From: Athripsodes cinereus
Lineage: Eukaryota; Arthropoda; Insecta; Trichoptera; Leptoceridae
Direction of reading: 5' to 3'
DNA: 64,000 bases
Assembly: GCA_947579605.1 (NCBI GenBank)
Contig: OX388311.1
Location: forward strand, 32,242,951 to 32,306,950
Positions within the stretch are counted from its first letter, which is position 1, and every line of letters starts with the position of its first letter. Positions 40,991-52,869 of this stretch are shown here, in pieces. The notes below the pieces were generated by a model, which worked only from the letters and a program-made list of their open reading frames with translations, ran no database searches and was not told the origin of the DNA. A program made the position numbers and the translations under genes.

Positions 40991-43059
40991 ACTTTGACAA
41001 ATCTAATTCGGAATAAGACCGCAAAGACTCATAAAAATTATTGGGGTTATACTGTTCAGCATACAATATACGCATCATAAATAATGTGAAATAAAACAGA
41101 TAGAAACTACATTAATTTCAAATAAAACAACATATTGATTACAAATCAAATACAAAATTTGTTTATATACGGTTATAAACTAATATTTCATACATGTGGT
41201 AAATATGTTATTTCCGGTTTATCGTATTATAAAATCTTGGTCAAATTCTAATTGGATAATTACATACTCAATTAAACTCGATTATGTTGTAGTAGATAGG
41301 TAATTGTAAATAACATTATGTACTTAGTTACTGATATCTGTATATACTCGTATTTACAGTACTTGATGGCTTATTTTTTTACTAGAACAAGTACATTTTG
41401 ATTAATGACTTTATCATAAAATTAATTGAGTATAATAAGCAACACGTTAACCAATTTTTGAACAAAATAGCTGATAAATTTATAAAGATTAGCAGAAATA
41501 TAATACTCGGCTATTTAATTAAGTGGCTATTGTTTTTAAAAGTCTGCTGAGTTTTTAATATAATTTTATGATTATCCGGTTATAAAATATTCAATAATAC
41601 ATTATTAAAAATTATGTGAATAATGTGAAAAAAAATATAATCGGTATATTATGAATATGAAATATGTATTAGGTACGACATGTGAGCTTTTAAATAAATA
41701 AAGCTTAATCAGTTAGTAGAAAAAACATTCAGATTATTAAGTTAAGATATTAAGATGTTTGTGTGTAAGTTCTTATAAACTTAAGGTAAATTTTTAATGT
41801 TCATAATAAAAAAAGTGTAAAAATTGCACAATTTGAGAATAAATATATCTATCCCGACACTTTTATCACAATGAATATGATTTTTGATCTTTGGTAGATA
41901 ATATTGTAATTGAAATAATGTATTAAATATCATTTTAACATTAAAAAATATTGCAAGGGAATTTAATATAATCACAGAAAAATAAATAAAAAATCGAACA
42001 TTTACTTGGAAAATCAAATAGTCATTTTGAACGTTCTGTTTTATCCTTAGATAATTTGAAAGCTTTTTAAATATACGCAGAGCAAAATAATTATCATCGA
42101 AAATAATTTCTGTAATATCACATTTATAATAATAAAAAATTTCATGTTTTACATTCACATATCCAAATAATGAGTGATATTCTTTTGGTTTTCAAATCAC
42201 TTTTACTTATTATGAACCAAGAAGTTGATAATTTGATACATTATTCGTAACATGTTTAAATGCATTAAATGCAAACATTTAAATGGTATTTTCAAAAATA
42301 ATTAGACTTAATCGAATTTGGAAAAATATACGTTCAACTTTTGTGGTCTTTGAGAAACCATAATGTCTAATTTAAGCTCGTAAAGTCCCACATGTTATTT
42401 ATATGTGAATCTATTGTATGTTAATTTACAATATTGTAAAACACCATAAAAACTAATGTTTTCATAATAAAAAGTTGTCTTTTGTATACGAAGTAATAAT
42501 TAACAAAATACCACGAAATATAATATCGAAACAAATTAAGCTAATTGTTCATTGTCTTCAATATGAATGTAGTATTGTATAGATGGTATTATAACAAATG
42601 AATAATTTATTTTTATTATTTATTAATTAGTTTTAAACGGAATGGATTACCTCAATTATTTATTTATTTATTGTTATTTAAGACTTATTTATTAAACTTG
42701 TACAAAATGATCTAGTTTCTTATTTCACTTTCCTTTGATTTCGTATAACTGGTTTTGATAAATGCATATTCCTATTTGAAATATTATTTATAAAAAAATC
42801 ATTTCCAGATTATTATAACAAAACCAAACTGTTTAGTCTACTATTTATTTGGTTTATTCAAACAGTTTCAGCTATTCTTATATATATTTCTATATATATT
42901 GCTATCTTATATATATTGCTATCCTCAGAAATTAAGTAAATAACTGAGGATTTCATAGTAGGCTAAAGTAATTTAATAAACCAAATTAAAAGTGATATAA
43001 ATAGTTTTGACTTATTATAATACCTTAAACAACGAACTTTCACGAAATTACTACTAAAC
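40991..43059. other. AT-rich spacer, nothing identified
   Basis: Two kilobases without a recognisable repeat or protein. The open frame on the minus strand at 41781-42158 is of very low complexity in AT-rich DNA and is probably chance. A TATATAT-rich patch lies at 42880-42925. Confidence 0.45.
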
Positions 43060-43472
43060 TATACCATACCCTCACGCCGTGTCCCAGGCGGGGTAGGAAG
43101 AGTGAACGGAACGTCATATAGATCTATCCTTATGTACTTCTTTCGCTTCCTCTACATTCATCTAGTTTCTCATTCATGCACGCTAATTTCTCCCACTCAA
43201 TACGCGGCCGTCCTTAAGAATTTGATTTACGTGATCAAGTCACGTGGTTCTTGGACGTCCGCTCTTTCTCTCACTCCCTCTTTCAGATAAATACACCTTC
43301 TTCATCATCCTTTCATCGTGCATTCGCTCAATATGTCCAAAATATTGTAACTTGTTTACACGCATTCTGTCCACGACACTCCTCTCGCATCTGCTCATTC
43401 TCCTAATTAGACCGCATCTTATTACCTTTGACGAAATGACATCTTCAGCGACAAAAAATTTCATTAACCAGA
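43060..43472 (-). mobile_element. LINE family B, reversed copy
   Basis: The minus strand encodes SRCERSVVDRMRVNKLQYFG, HIERMHDERMMKKVYLSERG and SERKSGRPRTT, then frameshifts. Its 3' end is ACGGCGTGAGGGTATGGTAT near 43062-43081. Confidence 0.8.
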
Positions 43473-43575
43473 AATGTAAGACCGGAGATTATAAAAAAAA
43501 ACAGTTTAAATATAAAATAAAAATGCTGCAATATTCATGCTTATATGGAAAACCCCCAATTGTCAGATGAGCAGT

Positions 43576-43629
43576 GATGGTATAGATCAAGGGTGGCCAA
43601 CCCGCGGGCCACCCTTGATCTATACCATC
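43576..43629. other. terminal hairpin at the left end of the hAT element
   Basis: 43576-43598 (flanking GATGGTATAGAT plus the TIR tip CAAGGGTGGCC) is the exact reverse complement of 43607-43629, with an 8-base spacer AACCCGCG. The inverted copy therefore includes both the target duplication and the element tip. Confidence 0.9.
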
Positions 43630-44197
43630 ATGCGGCCCGTTGGATGTCTACGTGCGGCCCGCGAAGCATATCAAAGGTATGCAATCAAAACCGCACTAAA
43701 TCAGACTAGTTCTACAAAAATTATTAAGAACTATTCAAGTAATTAACATTTTTCCTATGTTTGTGTGGTTTGCAAAGCCTTAAAGTCATTTACCAATATC
43801 ATCTTAATTAAAGTTAAAATAATACACGGCGAATTCGTATTTATCTCAACAATTTTTTTTTCCATTAAACTGCCATGATCTCATCTCAAAACTAAAATGA
43901 CTTAGTGCATTTTGTTGTATACCCTCGATATGCATCTTTTTTTTTTAAATAATCGGTACAAGTACCCGTTACTTTTTTGAAAGAGGTAATTTGAGAAAAT
44001 ATTCCTAAAGAAAACCAAGGAGTTTTGAAACATTCCAAATATCTATACAATTCTGTAAATTTGGCGACGGGGTGGGGGGGGGGGTAGAAATTTTAAGGTG
44101 AAGTAAAATTTTCAAATGTTTCTTATATGGAGTGCGGCCCGGTAGGAAATCTCATTCTGAAATCTGGCCCGGCTGCTGAAAAGGTTGGCCACCCATG
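43588..44197. mobile_element. non-autonomous hAT element, 610 bp, with 8-bp target duplication
   Basis: Left TIR CAAGGGTGGCCAACC (43588-43602); right end GGTTGGCCACCCATG (44183-44197). Flanks are GTATAGAT at 43580-43587 and 44198-44205, an 8-bp duplication as hAT elements make. Interior motifs TGCGGCCCG (43631) and AGTGCGGCCCGGTAGG (44131) are typical of this hAT group. The left end is followed by an inverted copy of itself plus flank (43607-43629). No transposase ORF. Confidence 0.9.
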
Positions 44198-44295
44198 GTA
44201 TAGATAGATACAAATGTGGAGGACAAAAAGTTAAAATACGCAAGGAAAGTTATTCAGTTTTTAAAATGAAACACGATATATAGTTATTCCACTAT

Positions 44296-44346
44296 TTATT
44301 TTGCGTGCCGGCTTTCAAAAGCTCCCGTTCTTATCGTCAGGCAAAA
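44296..44346 (-). ncRNA. Penelope-like terminus with hammerhead-like core (copy 4)
   Basis: On the minus strand TTTTGC (44346-44341) directly precedes CTGACGA (44340-44334, fits CUGANGA). An AAG/CTT-type stem follows, then GAAA, GCCGGC, A, C and GCAAAA (44304-44299). TTTTGC and GCAAAA form a 6-bp helix I on both sides of the core, as a type I hammerhead requires. Position 16.1 is A instead of U and stem II is imperfect. Followed by AATAAATAGTGGAATAAC. Confidence 0.5.
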
Positions 44347-44944
44347 GTAAGGTATTTTTGCCTGTCACAACGTTATTTAAACTACCCATCTTCTAGAAAC
44401 AAGTTTCTTCTTGATATTTCTAGGCGAGCTGTGAGATTCTTTTTTTCATTTGGTGGTTTAACCATTCGACTAATGCTTTCCAACACGATCATTGTAGTGC
44501 AAAAACATCAACGAATGACAAGTGAAACACGAAACCTAAATGACTACTATAATAATTGTACGGACGGACGTGCCAATTTTTTGCCGATACGTCAGCTATA
44601 AAATTAATGTTATTTATTATTATTATTCTCCTTTCATTATTCAAATTTTATTACCACATTAGCCATAGGCTCGATACAACTAAAAAAATGTTGGTAATGT
44701 AATCGTGTCTATGATTTAAATAAAAGCCTCTCCCTCAAATGTTTTTTATATACACAATATTTGTTAAAGACTGACATTTATGATGGCAGACGTAATAAAT
44801 GAATATTTAGCGGTAGTTCAAATAAAATACTGGAAATTTTAATTTATAGGTCAAACACATGACTGACTCATATGGATTTTTTTGTTTGTTTAATACGTTA
44901 TCTTTAGGTATTCACCAAAACTTGAAAATAGGTATGAATTTGCA
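44347..44944. other. spacer, nothing identified
   Basis: The open frame 44305-44601 overlaps the terminus above and shows no known domain. Confidence 0.4.
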
Positions 44945-45764
44945 TGGTTACTGTTGACACAATCTGAATTCAACCTTTTTTTATTTTTTATTTATTTTAA
45001 AAGACATCACAGTTTTAACAATGAATAATACAATAATACAGTTATTTTTTTAAAAAAGATATATCTGGGCTTTGTCATAAACCCAAATACAACCTCATAC
45101 ACCTTTCAACCAATTAAAGTATGTAAACTATGAACAATTTACCAGCACAATATTTCAATTTTTTTTAGTGGAAGGGAAGAAAGGGAGAACGAAATACAAC
45201 TTAGTTCAATGTACAATGGTAATTCACAAAGTAACTTATTATATAGATAGGTATAAATACAATGTACTGAAACTATGACAAAAAATTAAAAATAATATTA
45301 AGGTGTTAAATGGTGACAATAATATTATTTAAGTAAAATATTCCCATAAACAATGAACCCAACCAATGAGTAGCACTGGATCCAAAAGCCAATAGTTGCA
45401 CCAGATTATTTTTAAATTTACTAAAACTTGTGGCAAATGGATTTAGGCATGGATCTTAATCTTTCTTGATCCCCATGACGCGTGATGTGACTATATTTAT
45501 TTATTTATTTTATTCTTCACTATACATTGGTTACAATATTACAAAATAAAACAGTGTCATATAAATATCAGTAATACAATTCAATGTACCTACAGATGGC
45601 GAGTTTATCGCTAAGATGCGATGTCTATAGTCAAAAATACTTTCATACCAAATTTGTGGTAGCGTTAGTGCGGCATTTTTTACTATAGCCCCTTCACGCT
45701 TCGTATGATTAAGATCAAGACAATATTAAGATCGAGTTTAGATTGTGTCAAGAGTAGCCCTGCT
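44945..45764. mobile_element. MITE family P copy broken by two insertions
   Basis: MITE parts: 44945-44975 (GGTTACTGTTGACACAATCT), about 45430-45497 (GATCTTAATCTTTCTTGATC, ACGCGTGATGTGACTATA) and about 45620-45764 (ATGATTAAGATCAAGACAAT, GTGTCAAGAGTAGCCCTGC). Between them sit a T-rich block with a reversed SINE A (44976-45429) and a short repeat starting TTTATTTATTTATTTTA (45498-45618). Confidence 0.7.
45045..45110 (-). mobile_element. SINE family A fragment
   Basis: On the minus strand AAGGTGTATGAGGTTGTATT, TGGGTTTATGACAAAGCCCA and ATATATCTTTTTTAAA: the 3' third of SINE A. Confidence 0.7.
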
Positions 45765-46088
45765 GGTTTCAGATGAAACTAAACATACCCAATAAAATGA
45801 TGTTCACCTAAGTGTTTGCATGTATAATGATGTTGGAGTAGGTCAGCGACAGGATTAGGATAACATGGATTTTACATTTATAATTTGGAGATTCTCTGTT
45901 AAATCGTATGGATAATATTGAAGAAGTCTCAATATCACAAGTATTCTATGCATAATTGATGAATATTCTAATAATTGATGTATTTTTCATTTTGTAAGTC
46001 GTCAACTCTTTGTAGAGCATAATTATAGAAAACTTTAAAGGAGTTGCATAACCATAAACTACGAAATTAATGAGATTTTTGATTTTTA

Positions 46089-46275
46089 CTTTTCCTTTTC
46101 TTCTTCTTCTTCTTTTGCTTCAGTTAGGACTATGTCCTGTGGTTCTCGGAGCCTGCTCCTGGGAGGTGGATGTCCAACTGTCCCTCCATCGTTTAGGTGG
46201 TCTTCCTGGGGGTCTGTTTCCTGTCATGTGTTCATCTGCAGCAATTCTTACCACTCGATCTGAGCTTTTAACTTT
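46089..46275 (-). mobile_element. LINE 3' end (family G) with GAA tail
   Basis: The minus strand encodes DRVVRIAADEHMTGNRPPGR and PPKRWRDSWTSTSQEQAP, a LINE ORF2 C-terminal pattern (GRPPKRW), and runs into AGAAGAAGAAGAAG at 46099-46112. Confidence 0.65.
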
Positions 46276-46329
46276 TCAAACTTTTCCTTTTAATTTTTTA
46301 AAAATTTAATTTTCTTATTTACCAAATTT

Positions 46330-46670
46330 ATTGGACTGACATGACAAGTAACGTTGAAGTATTTACGTAGAGCAAATGCTCATAGAGAATTGTTCACAAC
46401 AATCAAGCTCCGTAAAACTTCATATTTTGGTCACATAATGAGAGGAGAAAAATATGCCATCCTAAAGCTAATCATAGAAGAGAAGATTGAGGGTCGTAGA
46501 GGGGTTGGAAGAAGGCGGCTTTCCTGGCTCCAGAACATTCAGGAGTGGACCGGGATGAGAGATGTGGAGGAGCTGTTTCGTGCTGTCCGGAACAGGAAGG
46601 ATTTCTCCCAAGTGGTCGTCAACGTCGGGGCACCCGACAAGACACGTAGAGAAGAAGAAGATTTACCAAA
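46330..46670 (+). mobile_element. LINE family C, best copy
   Basis: Open codons: TSYFGHIMRGEKYAILKLII, EEKIEGRRGVGRRRLSWLQN, IQEWTGMRDVEELFRAVRNR and VNVGAPDKTR, then an AGAGAAGAAGAAG tail near 46650-46662. This C-terminal pattern is widespread in lepidopteran RTE-like LINEs. Confidence 0.8.
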
Positions 46671-47859
46671 TGATGTCCCAAACGGGACTCTTTTCTCTGT
46701 ATCGTATAAAATTACAGGTCGGGGCAGTATGTCTTCTTATCGTAGCTTGACTTGTATAAAAAACAGTTGTAACATGAAATCATACATTGCTGTAGGTAAG
46801 AATAATAATTTTGCACAATAATTATTTTAATATTCAAAATTGATTTTCGCTATCAAAGATAATTTTATATACTAGTACGTATGTCGTTCATAATAATAAC
46901 AATAATCATTGTATTAGCAATAAAACTTAAATATCCAACACTGAAAGAAAGTTGTAACAGTAACTTGTTCATTATTTGAACACATTTCAAGCTTAGATAC
47001 ATTACCGACTAATAATCCACACATAAATATTTGAGTCCGTTCGTATGTATGTATGTATGTATGTGCGTATGTCCTTAATGGACTCGGAAATTAGGAAAGA
47101 CTGAAGTAAAATAATACACTCTATACGAGGTCTCATCTTCTGGGCAGGTTTAAGGCTAAAAACATTTAAAATATCTTACATATTGATAAAGATATTTTAA
47201 TTTTAATGCGACTATGTCACAAAATTAGCCACAAAATGTATGAAGAATATATGCAAGGTTTAGTAAAGAGCAATATTCACAGTCAAACATTTTTCATTGT
47301 ATTGAATTAATTTCAAAATGGATGTAACAATAAACACATTAATTCTGAAACTAAATAATTAGGGTTTATTTTCGTAATACAATATTGTGTTTGCTAATGA
47401 GAAAAGCTCTTGAATTACGTGAATAAAAATTGCATATTTTTGACATATTGGGCTATTTTCATAATGGAAGACATTATGAAACCATAGAAAACTATACCTA
47501 CTGTAGAATAATAATAGTTTTACCTATAAAATCCATAAATAATGTTAAATGATTTTTCAATGAGTGGGAATCTATTTATTTTCACCTAATATTTTTTACA
47601 TGCATTATGAAATATTTGATAGTTAAATATTCTTGAATATTGAAGGATGCAGATAATCCATTTTTTAAGTTTTTTTTTGGGAATATAGAGTACATAGGTG
47701 ACAATTTATTCTTGACTTTTTTTAATTTCATAGCAAATCTCTCAAATACCCATTTATGTACTGCAAACCAAAAATACAAATTCGAATGTGGACAATTATA
47801 TCTTAACATTAATGTGCCTACAATTTTTTCGCGAAATGGGATATTTACCCTTTTTTTCT
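46671..47859. other. spacer with a TATG microsatellite
   Basis: 47044-47063 is a GTAT repeat inside a sequence (GAGTCCGTTCGTATGTATGT, GTATGTCCTTAATGGACTCG) whose GAGTCC/GGACTC ends pair. It could be the 5' part of a repeat that ends with the minisatellite at 47860-48530. Nothing else is identified. Confidence 0.45.
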
Positions 47860-48530
47860 TATAGAAATTTGGGATGACAATCTTCGAGTTTTTACATTAA
47901 GATGAAGTTTTTAGTAGTTTTTGCACGTAGGTACCCGCCTATTTTTCTAAATAAAATATGAGCGTTCGGGGCGTCGAGCTCACATATTTTTCATTTGGAA
48001 GAGGTTTTTAGCACTTTTTCCATGTAGGTACCTACCAATATGTGGGATTTCTTAACTTCAAGCTTTTTCATCGCGACGAGGTTTTTAGTACTTTTTTCCA
48101 TGTAGGTACCTACTTTAATTTACTTTAATTTTTTTACATAAATGTGGGCATGTGAGGTGTCAAACTTCAAGATTTTTCATTGGGAAGAGGTTTTTAGCAC
48201 TTTTTTCGATGTAGGTACCTACCTATTTTTTACCTAAATATGGGCATGTGAGGTATCAAACTTCATGATTTTTCATTGGGAAGAGGTTTTTAGCACTTTT
48301 TTCGATGTAGATACCTACCTATTTTTTTTACCTAAATATGGGCATGTGAGGTATCAAACTTCAAGATTTTTCATTAAGAAGAGATTTGCAATGCTTTTTA
48401 TGATGTAGGTACCTACCTATTTATTGATGCTTAAATATGGGCATGTAGGGAGTCAAAAATTAAGTTTTCTCATTGGGAAGAGCTTTTTACTTCTTTTATC
48501 CACGTGCTTCATTTTTTTTCAATAAGATTT
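47860..48530 (+). repeat. minisatellite, ~7 units of about 97 bp
   Basis: Units begin with TTTTTCATTGGGAAGAGG near 47892, 47986, 48064, 48173, 48269, 48367 and 48464 (spacings 78-109). Each carries TTTTTAGCACTTTTTTC, the perfect palindrome GTAGGTACCTAC or a one-base variant, and in later units AATATGGGCATGTGAGGTAT. The central units are most alike, as expected for unequal exchange. Confidence 0.85.
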
Positions 48531-49663
48531 TGTTAGTTTAACCCATGTATTTGCAAGGTTTTCTATTTAATTAAACCCGAGCGATGCCGGGTTACATACG
48601 CTTGTTTATTATAACGACATGTGCGCGTTAAAAATAAACTTTTAGTAATTTAGATTAAATAATAATTCACGGACAAAACGCTATAATATTTTTTGATGAA
48701 TGTTATTATTGATAACGCTTCGAGACCAATATTAGACATTCTTATTAATATCGAGACATTTAGAGAGTTCATAAGATGGTAATCAAGAAAAAGCAGGAGC
48801 GCAACAAGCGCAAAAGAAAAGGAAAATCATGGAGAAGGTCAACGTCCAAAGATGACTAAAGAGGAGAGTTTATTTATTTCAACCAAACATACGCCAATAG
48901 GCTCAACATATACATCTTAAAAAATACAACAATAGAAGAAATATGAAATATGTTGTGCCCCTTTACAGGCGTAAATGTGTTGTGTCCGAGCTACCCCTCT
49001 CAAACCTGCTGTCTCTCATATCTCAAAGTTCGTAATATAAAGTGTTAATTTTATTTTTATATTGTCAAAGTGTGTTAGTGAAAGGGAATTACAGAGACTA
49101 GATTGTCTTACTCCTCTCAGCTGAGAGGAATGGTGTTCGGAGGCGAGATTGTCCGGGGATTAAATGATAAGATCATATTATAAACCATATCCTGAAGGAC
49201 AGCCAGAAGTGTTGAGCGCATATATTTTATATTTAAGTGGATAGGAATAAGTGTCGCTCGATCCATTCTGCCTACCCTGAAAAGGAAATTATGTGAAAGT
49301 GATGATGTTTTATTTAGATCGATTAACAATTCGCAATTGTTACTTTTTTAGTTTGGAGCAGTATTAAATGTAATGAAGCAGTTATAGTATGAGATGTAAG
49401 TAAGTAGTAATAGAAGACTTTTCCTAGACTGGATAGTGGAAAACGAGTGAAAGAATGATTGAAATAAATAATATGAAAAAGGTAGATATTTTTTTCTTTG
49501 TTTGTGTAACTTGCAATTTTTTCTTACTGTTGTTTTCTTAATAACTTAATAACAACTAGACAACCGTTTTGAGGAAAAACCAACGCAAGGGCCCATTCAA
49601 GAATCATAACACCTCCTGAACAATAGGGATTTTAACCTCGTCTACACACTCTCCAGAGTTCGC
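48531..49663. other. spacer after the minisatellite
   Basis: ACCCGAGCGATGCCGGGT (48576-48593), followed by TACATACGCTTGTTTATTAT, resembles the end of a dispersed element related to the ACCCGGCAAAC repeat at 14848. The open frame at 49117-49329 (minus) is not recognised. Nothing else. Confidence 0.4.
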
Positions 49664-49710
49664 AAATCATAGGGAATTTTGTTCCACAGCAACAAAATTC
49701 CCTATGATTT
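49664..49710. other. perfect 20-bp hairpin
   Basis: AAATCATAGGGAATTTTGTT (49664-49683) is the exact inverse of 49691-49710, with a 7-base loop CCACAGC. A third partial copy, CCCTATGA, follows at 49720. Confidence 0.75.
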
Positions 49711-50194
49711 GATTTTTTTCCCTATGACGATTATATTTTTTTTTAACATGTATTTAAATTTGAGGCTTTATTGTAAAGTTGTAACAATCCAAATAACAAC
49801 GTGAGTAAAGTTTCAGAAACATACGACAATAATCTTGGGAAAAAAATACATTAGGTACGATAAAAAATCGTATAGTGCGAATACTTGTCTTATCAAACTA
49901 GGCTCCGAAACTAAGAGAAAAGAAGAATCTTTGAAATGAAGTGAGATAACCATAAAAGTATATCTCATGTGCCTACTTTACAAAAAAAACATTGCAAGAG
50001 GTGTCGGGTGAACTTGATGGAGATATCTAACTTAGGGTCAATATTTCAATGTGTCCTTAGGGTGACACTTATCTTGAGCTAGTTCTTAAATTAGTTTATT
50101 TTTTCTTATATTCAATGTAGCTTCTTCAAATATAAGAGACAAATAGATCAACTGTCAGTTATACAAAAAAAACCCTTAAATCTAGGCATCATTA
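49711..50194. other. spacer, nothing identified
   Basis: AT-rich, no recognisable feature. Confidence 0.4.
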
Positions 50195-50405
50195 TCATTA
50201 ATTTTATATTTTCAACATTTTTTACATTTTTATGTATGTTTTAGCATTTTTAATTCTTACTCCATCTTTTTATTTACTAAAGTGCCTCAAAATTATGATT
50301 ATTAGTTGGTAAGAAAGGGATCTTAATTTGTTTGCTCATTCTTGTAATTATTTGTTATATTTATTGTCATAGCTGTATGATCTATAAAGAATAAATGAAA
50401 TAATG
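50195..50405 (+). repeat. dispersed repeat Y, second copy
   Basis: CAACATTTTTTACATTTTTA, GGTAAGAAAGGGATCTTAAT, TTGTTTGCTCATTC and AAAGAATAAATGAAATAATG align with 11280-11592. Confidence 0.6.
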
Positions 50406-51329
50406 TCAGTTAAGAGTGATCAATATAATTTTGATAAAAGTGATAACAATACCAGCCTCAAAAACTATTACATATCACTGAAGGTCACTGTATCTGTCTG
50501 TCACATTTGGTATAGTTGTGAAATATTTAAGTTTATTACATGCAAAAGCAAATTCAATCAATTTAAGTGTTAGATCAGGATAAACGTCACCCTAGACTCT
50601 AGAGGCATATTGAAATATTAGATCTTATTCCATTTGACGTATCAACTGTCAAAAATAACAGGTAATAATAATTATGTCAATGTAGGCTTATTGTACGTCA
50701 CATCAGTTGTATGTGATTTGTAAAAGTGGAGTAGAGAGCCTACAAGTAATTCATATACAATAATATTCAAATATTATATGCTATTGTCTTGACAGTAATG
50801 TTATTCGAATCACATTAACAGCTCGGCTGACAGACAGTACCTGTCCATCTAATCTTTAGCTGTACCTTCTACTTTACTAATCAGATCAAAGGCACGCCGA
50901 ATCTTTATGTATATGTACTGAGGAGAATGTATAAATTAAAATTGTTTTATACTATTAAGCACATAGAAAATATTGTTTGATATTAAAATATAGGAGCGTC
51001 TTTGTCTCAATTCAGCAATTATTGAAGTGTACTTATTACTGTATCATTATGATAATTAGGTTTGTTCTGAGTAACAAGTAAGTATATATTGGAGAACCAC
51101 TGTTTTTATTGTACGTATTTTAATTGAGGTCGTATAGTCATGATTAGACGGTTGAGTTAATTTGATATCGATGTCCATTTCGCATCGCGAGCGTTATTAT
51201 TTCCGCATAATCCTCATAAGAACTTATAGAGTTTTGCAAAAGAATAAAAACTTTAACACATTCAACAATTTTATTACAAATTTAAGACAAAATTAATTCA
51301 TAAAAAATACCACATTTTGCTGTTGATTA
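50406..51329. other. spacer, nothing identified
   Basis: No ORF or repeat recognised in this 0.9 kb. Confidence 0.4.
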
Positions 51330-51512
51330 TGACAGGCAAAATAGAGGGACGTCGGGGGGCTGGCAGAAGGCAGACATCGTGGCTGCGCAATATACGAAAT
51401 TGGACTGAAATGAGAGGTGTGGAGGAGTTTTTCCAGACAGCGCAGGACCGAGAAGCCTATGCCAGAGTGATCGCCAATGACGGGGGGACCTAACAGGGCA
51501 TCTACAGAAGAA
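51330..51512 (+). mobile_element. LINE family C fragment
   Basis: Codons GKIEGRRGAGRRQTSWLRNI, RNWTEMRGVEEFFQTAQDRE and AYARVIANDGGT end the ORF before ACAGAAGAATATA. No stop inside the visible part. Confidence 0.8.
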
Positions 51513-52436
51513 TATACAAATTTTGATAATATGTCAATGTTATTAGGAACGTTTCCAGTAACACAAAATCATTCTGAATGAGGGTTTTTTTTCAGGTGTC
51601 CAGAAGCTTTGATTCAAAAGAATAAAAAAAGTCTAATCTAGTTATATTTTTTTGATTGAATTGAATATTATTTAATATTAAATCCTTCATATTTTATTTT
51701 AATGTTCTTGTTCCCAATTTCTTAAAATATATAGACAAAAGACTAAAATATGCCAAGAATCCATCTACATTATACTATTGATTGACGACTAGGTCACTTG
51801 CTTCGAATTCCAATAACAGACTACAATGTTGGAGACTGTGGAAGGCGGTAGAAGGTTAGTGGGCCGTCTTAGAGGAAGCTGGCTGGGACAAGTTACAAAT
51901 ATCTGCGTTGAAAAAGAAAGACTTAGAAATGTTTAGATATCAATTTTACATAATGTGCGTATCAAAGAATTTTAATTATAGGGTCGAGTACATTGTAATA
52001 AATAGATTAGAGAGGCAATGCAAACGTAAATGCGTTTGATTAGATAGAAGTTAATTGAATTTACTAGTACAAAAACAAGATTATTTTATTAAACACTTTT
52101 ATAAGCGACATATTTTCAAAAGCGGCCTATTGATTTATTATTCGACTTTGTCGTTGATGCGAAGTATATAATGTATCAATATAATTTATGGGAAGCTTAA
52201 AAGCTGTGTACAGCTTATATTAATGTGCCTAAAAACTAATAGAAATTAGATTTGCATATCATGCATATGAAAATGTAAATAAAATGAAACGTTACAAACC
52301 GTTTGACTATGATGACAGATACGCTGTAAAAAAATATATTTTATTCAATGCTAAAACATATGTAGTTGTTGCATTTTACTGGATTTCTCACACCTGGGTG
52401 AGTTAAGATATTAACAGGAAAGGTGATCCGATGACT
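51513..52436. other. spacer with a faint LINE relic
   Basis: 51835-51905 (GTGGAAGGCGGTAGAAGGTT, GGCTGGGACAAGTTA) looks like a mutated GRR...W LINE C-terminus. The rest is not recognised. Confidence 0.35.
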
Positions 52437-52735
52437 ACAAATCAGATTAGGCTGGTTTAAATGCACTTTACCCAAGGTATGATCATCAATTCCTGTTTCA
52501 AATCGTTGAGTTTGACATCTATTCGCTGTTAATAGGACAATAGTGTCGTTCTTTGGCGCCATCTAGTGTCCGGGTTGACAATCGACGATAGATTATCAAC
52601 AGCTTCGAATATAATCATGAAGATGGTAGCTGTAATTTGACATATATGCTTAACGGTTGTCCAACACAATGTTTGAAAACAGGAATTGGTGATCGTTCCA
52701 TGAGGAGTAAAGCACACATAAACGATATTTAGATA
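52437..52735. mobile_element. diverged inverted-repeat element, ~300 bp
   Basis: TGCACTTTACCCAAGGTATG, ATCATCAATTCCTGTTTCAA (52460-52502) have an inverted partner in 52652-52716 (GAAAACAGGAATTGGTGATC, then GAGTAAAGCACACA). Arms differ at many positions. The left arm resembles repeats at 15313 and 31425. Confidence 0.55.
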
Positions 52736-52869
52736 AATTTGTAAGCTTTGGAAAATCTTCTCTTTCCTTCTAGAGTGAATTTTCATTATCTCTTGGTTTT
52801 GTAGATGAGATGTTCGTTGAGTAAAACAACAATTAACATCTGCAATTCAGTAACGATAAGGTATAGTAA

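Noticed and set aside
41781..42158. 125-codon open frame in the AT-rich spacer
   Set aside because: Composition is that expected of AT-rich noncoding DNA (Asn, Ile, Phe, Tyr, Lys) and no motif or splice context supports it.
47860..48530. CRISPR-like array
   Set aside because: Units are ~97 bp head-to-tail with no unique spacers; it is a minisatellite in a eukaryotic genome.
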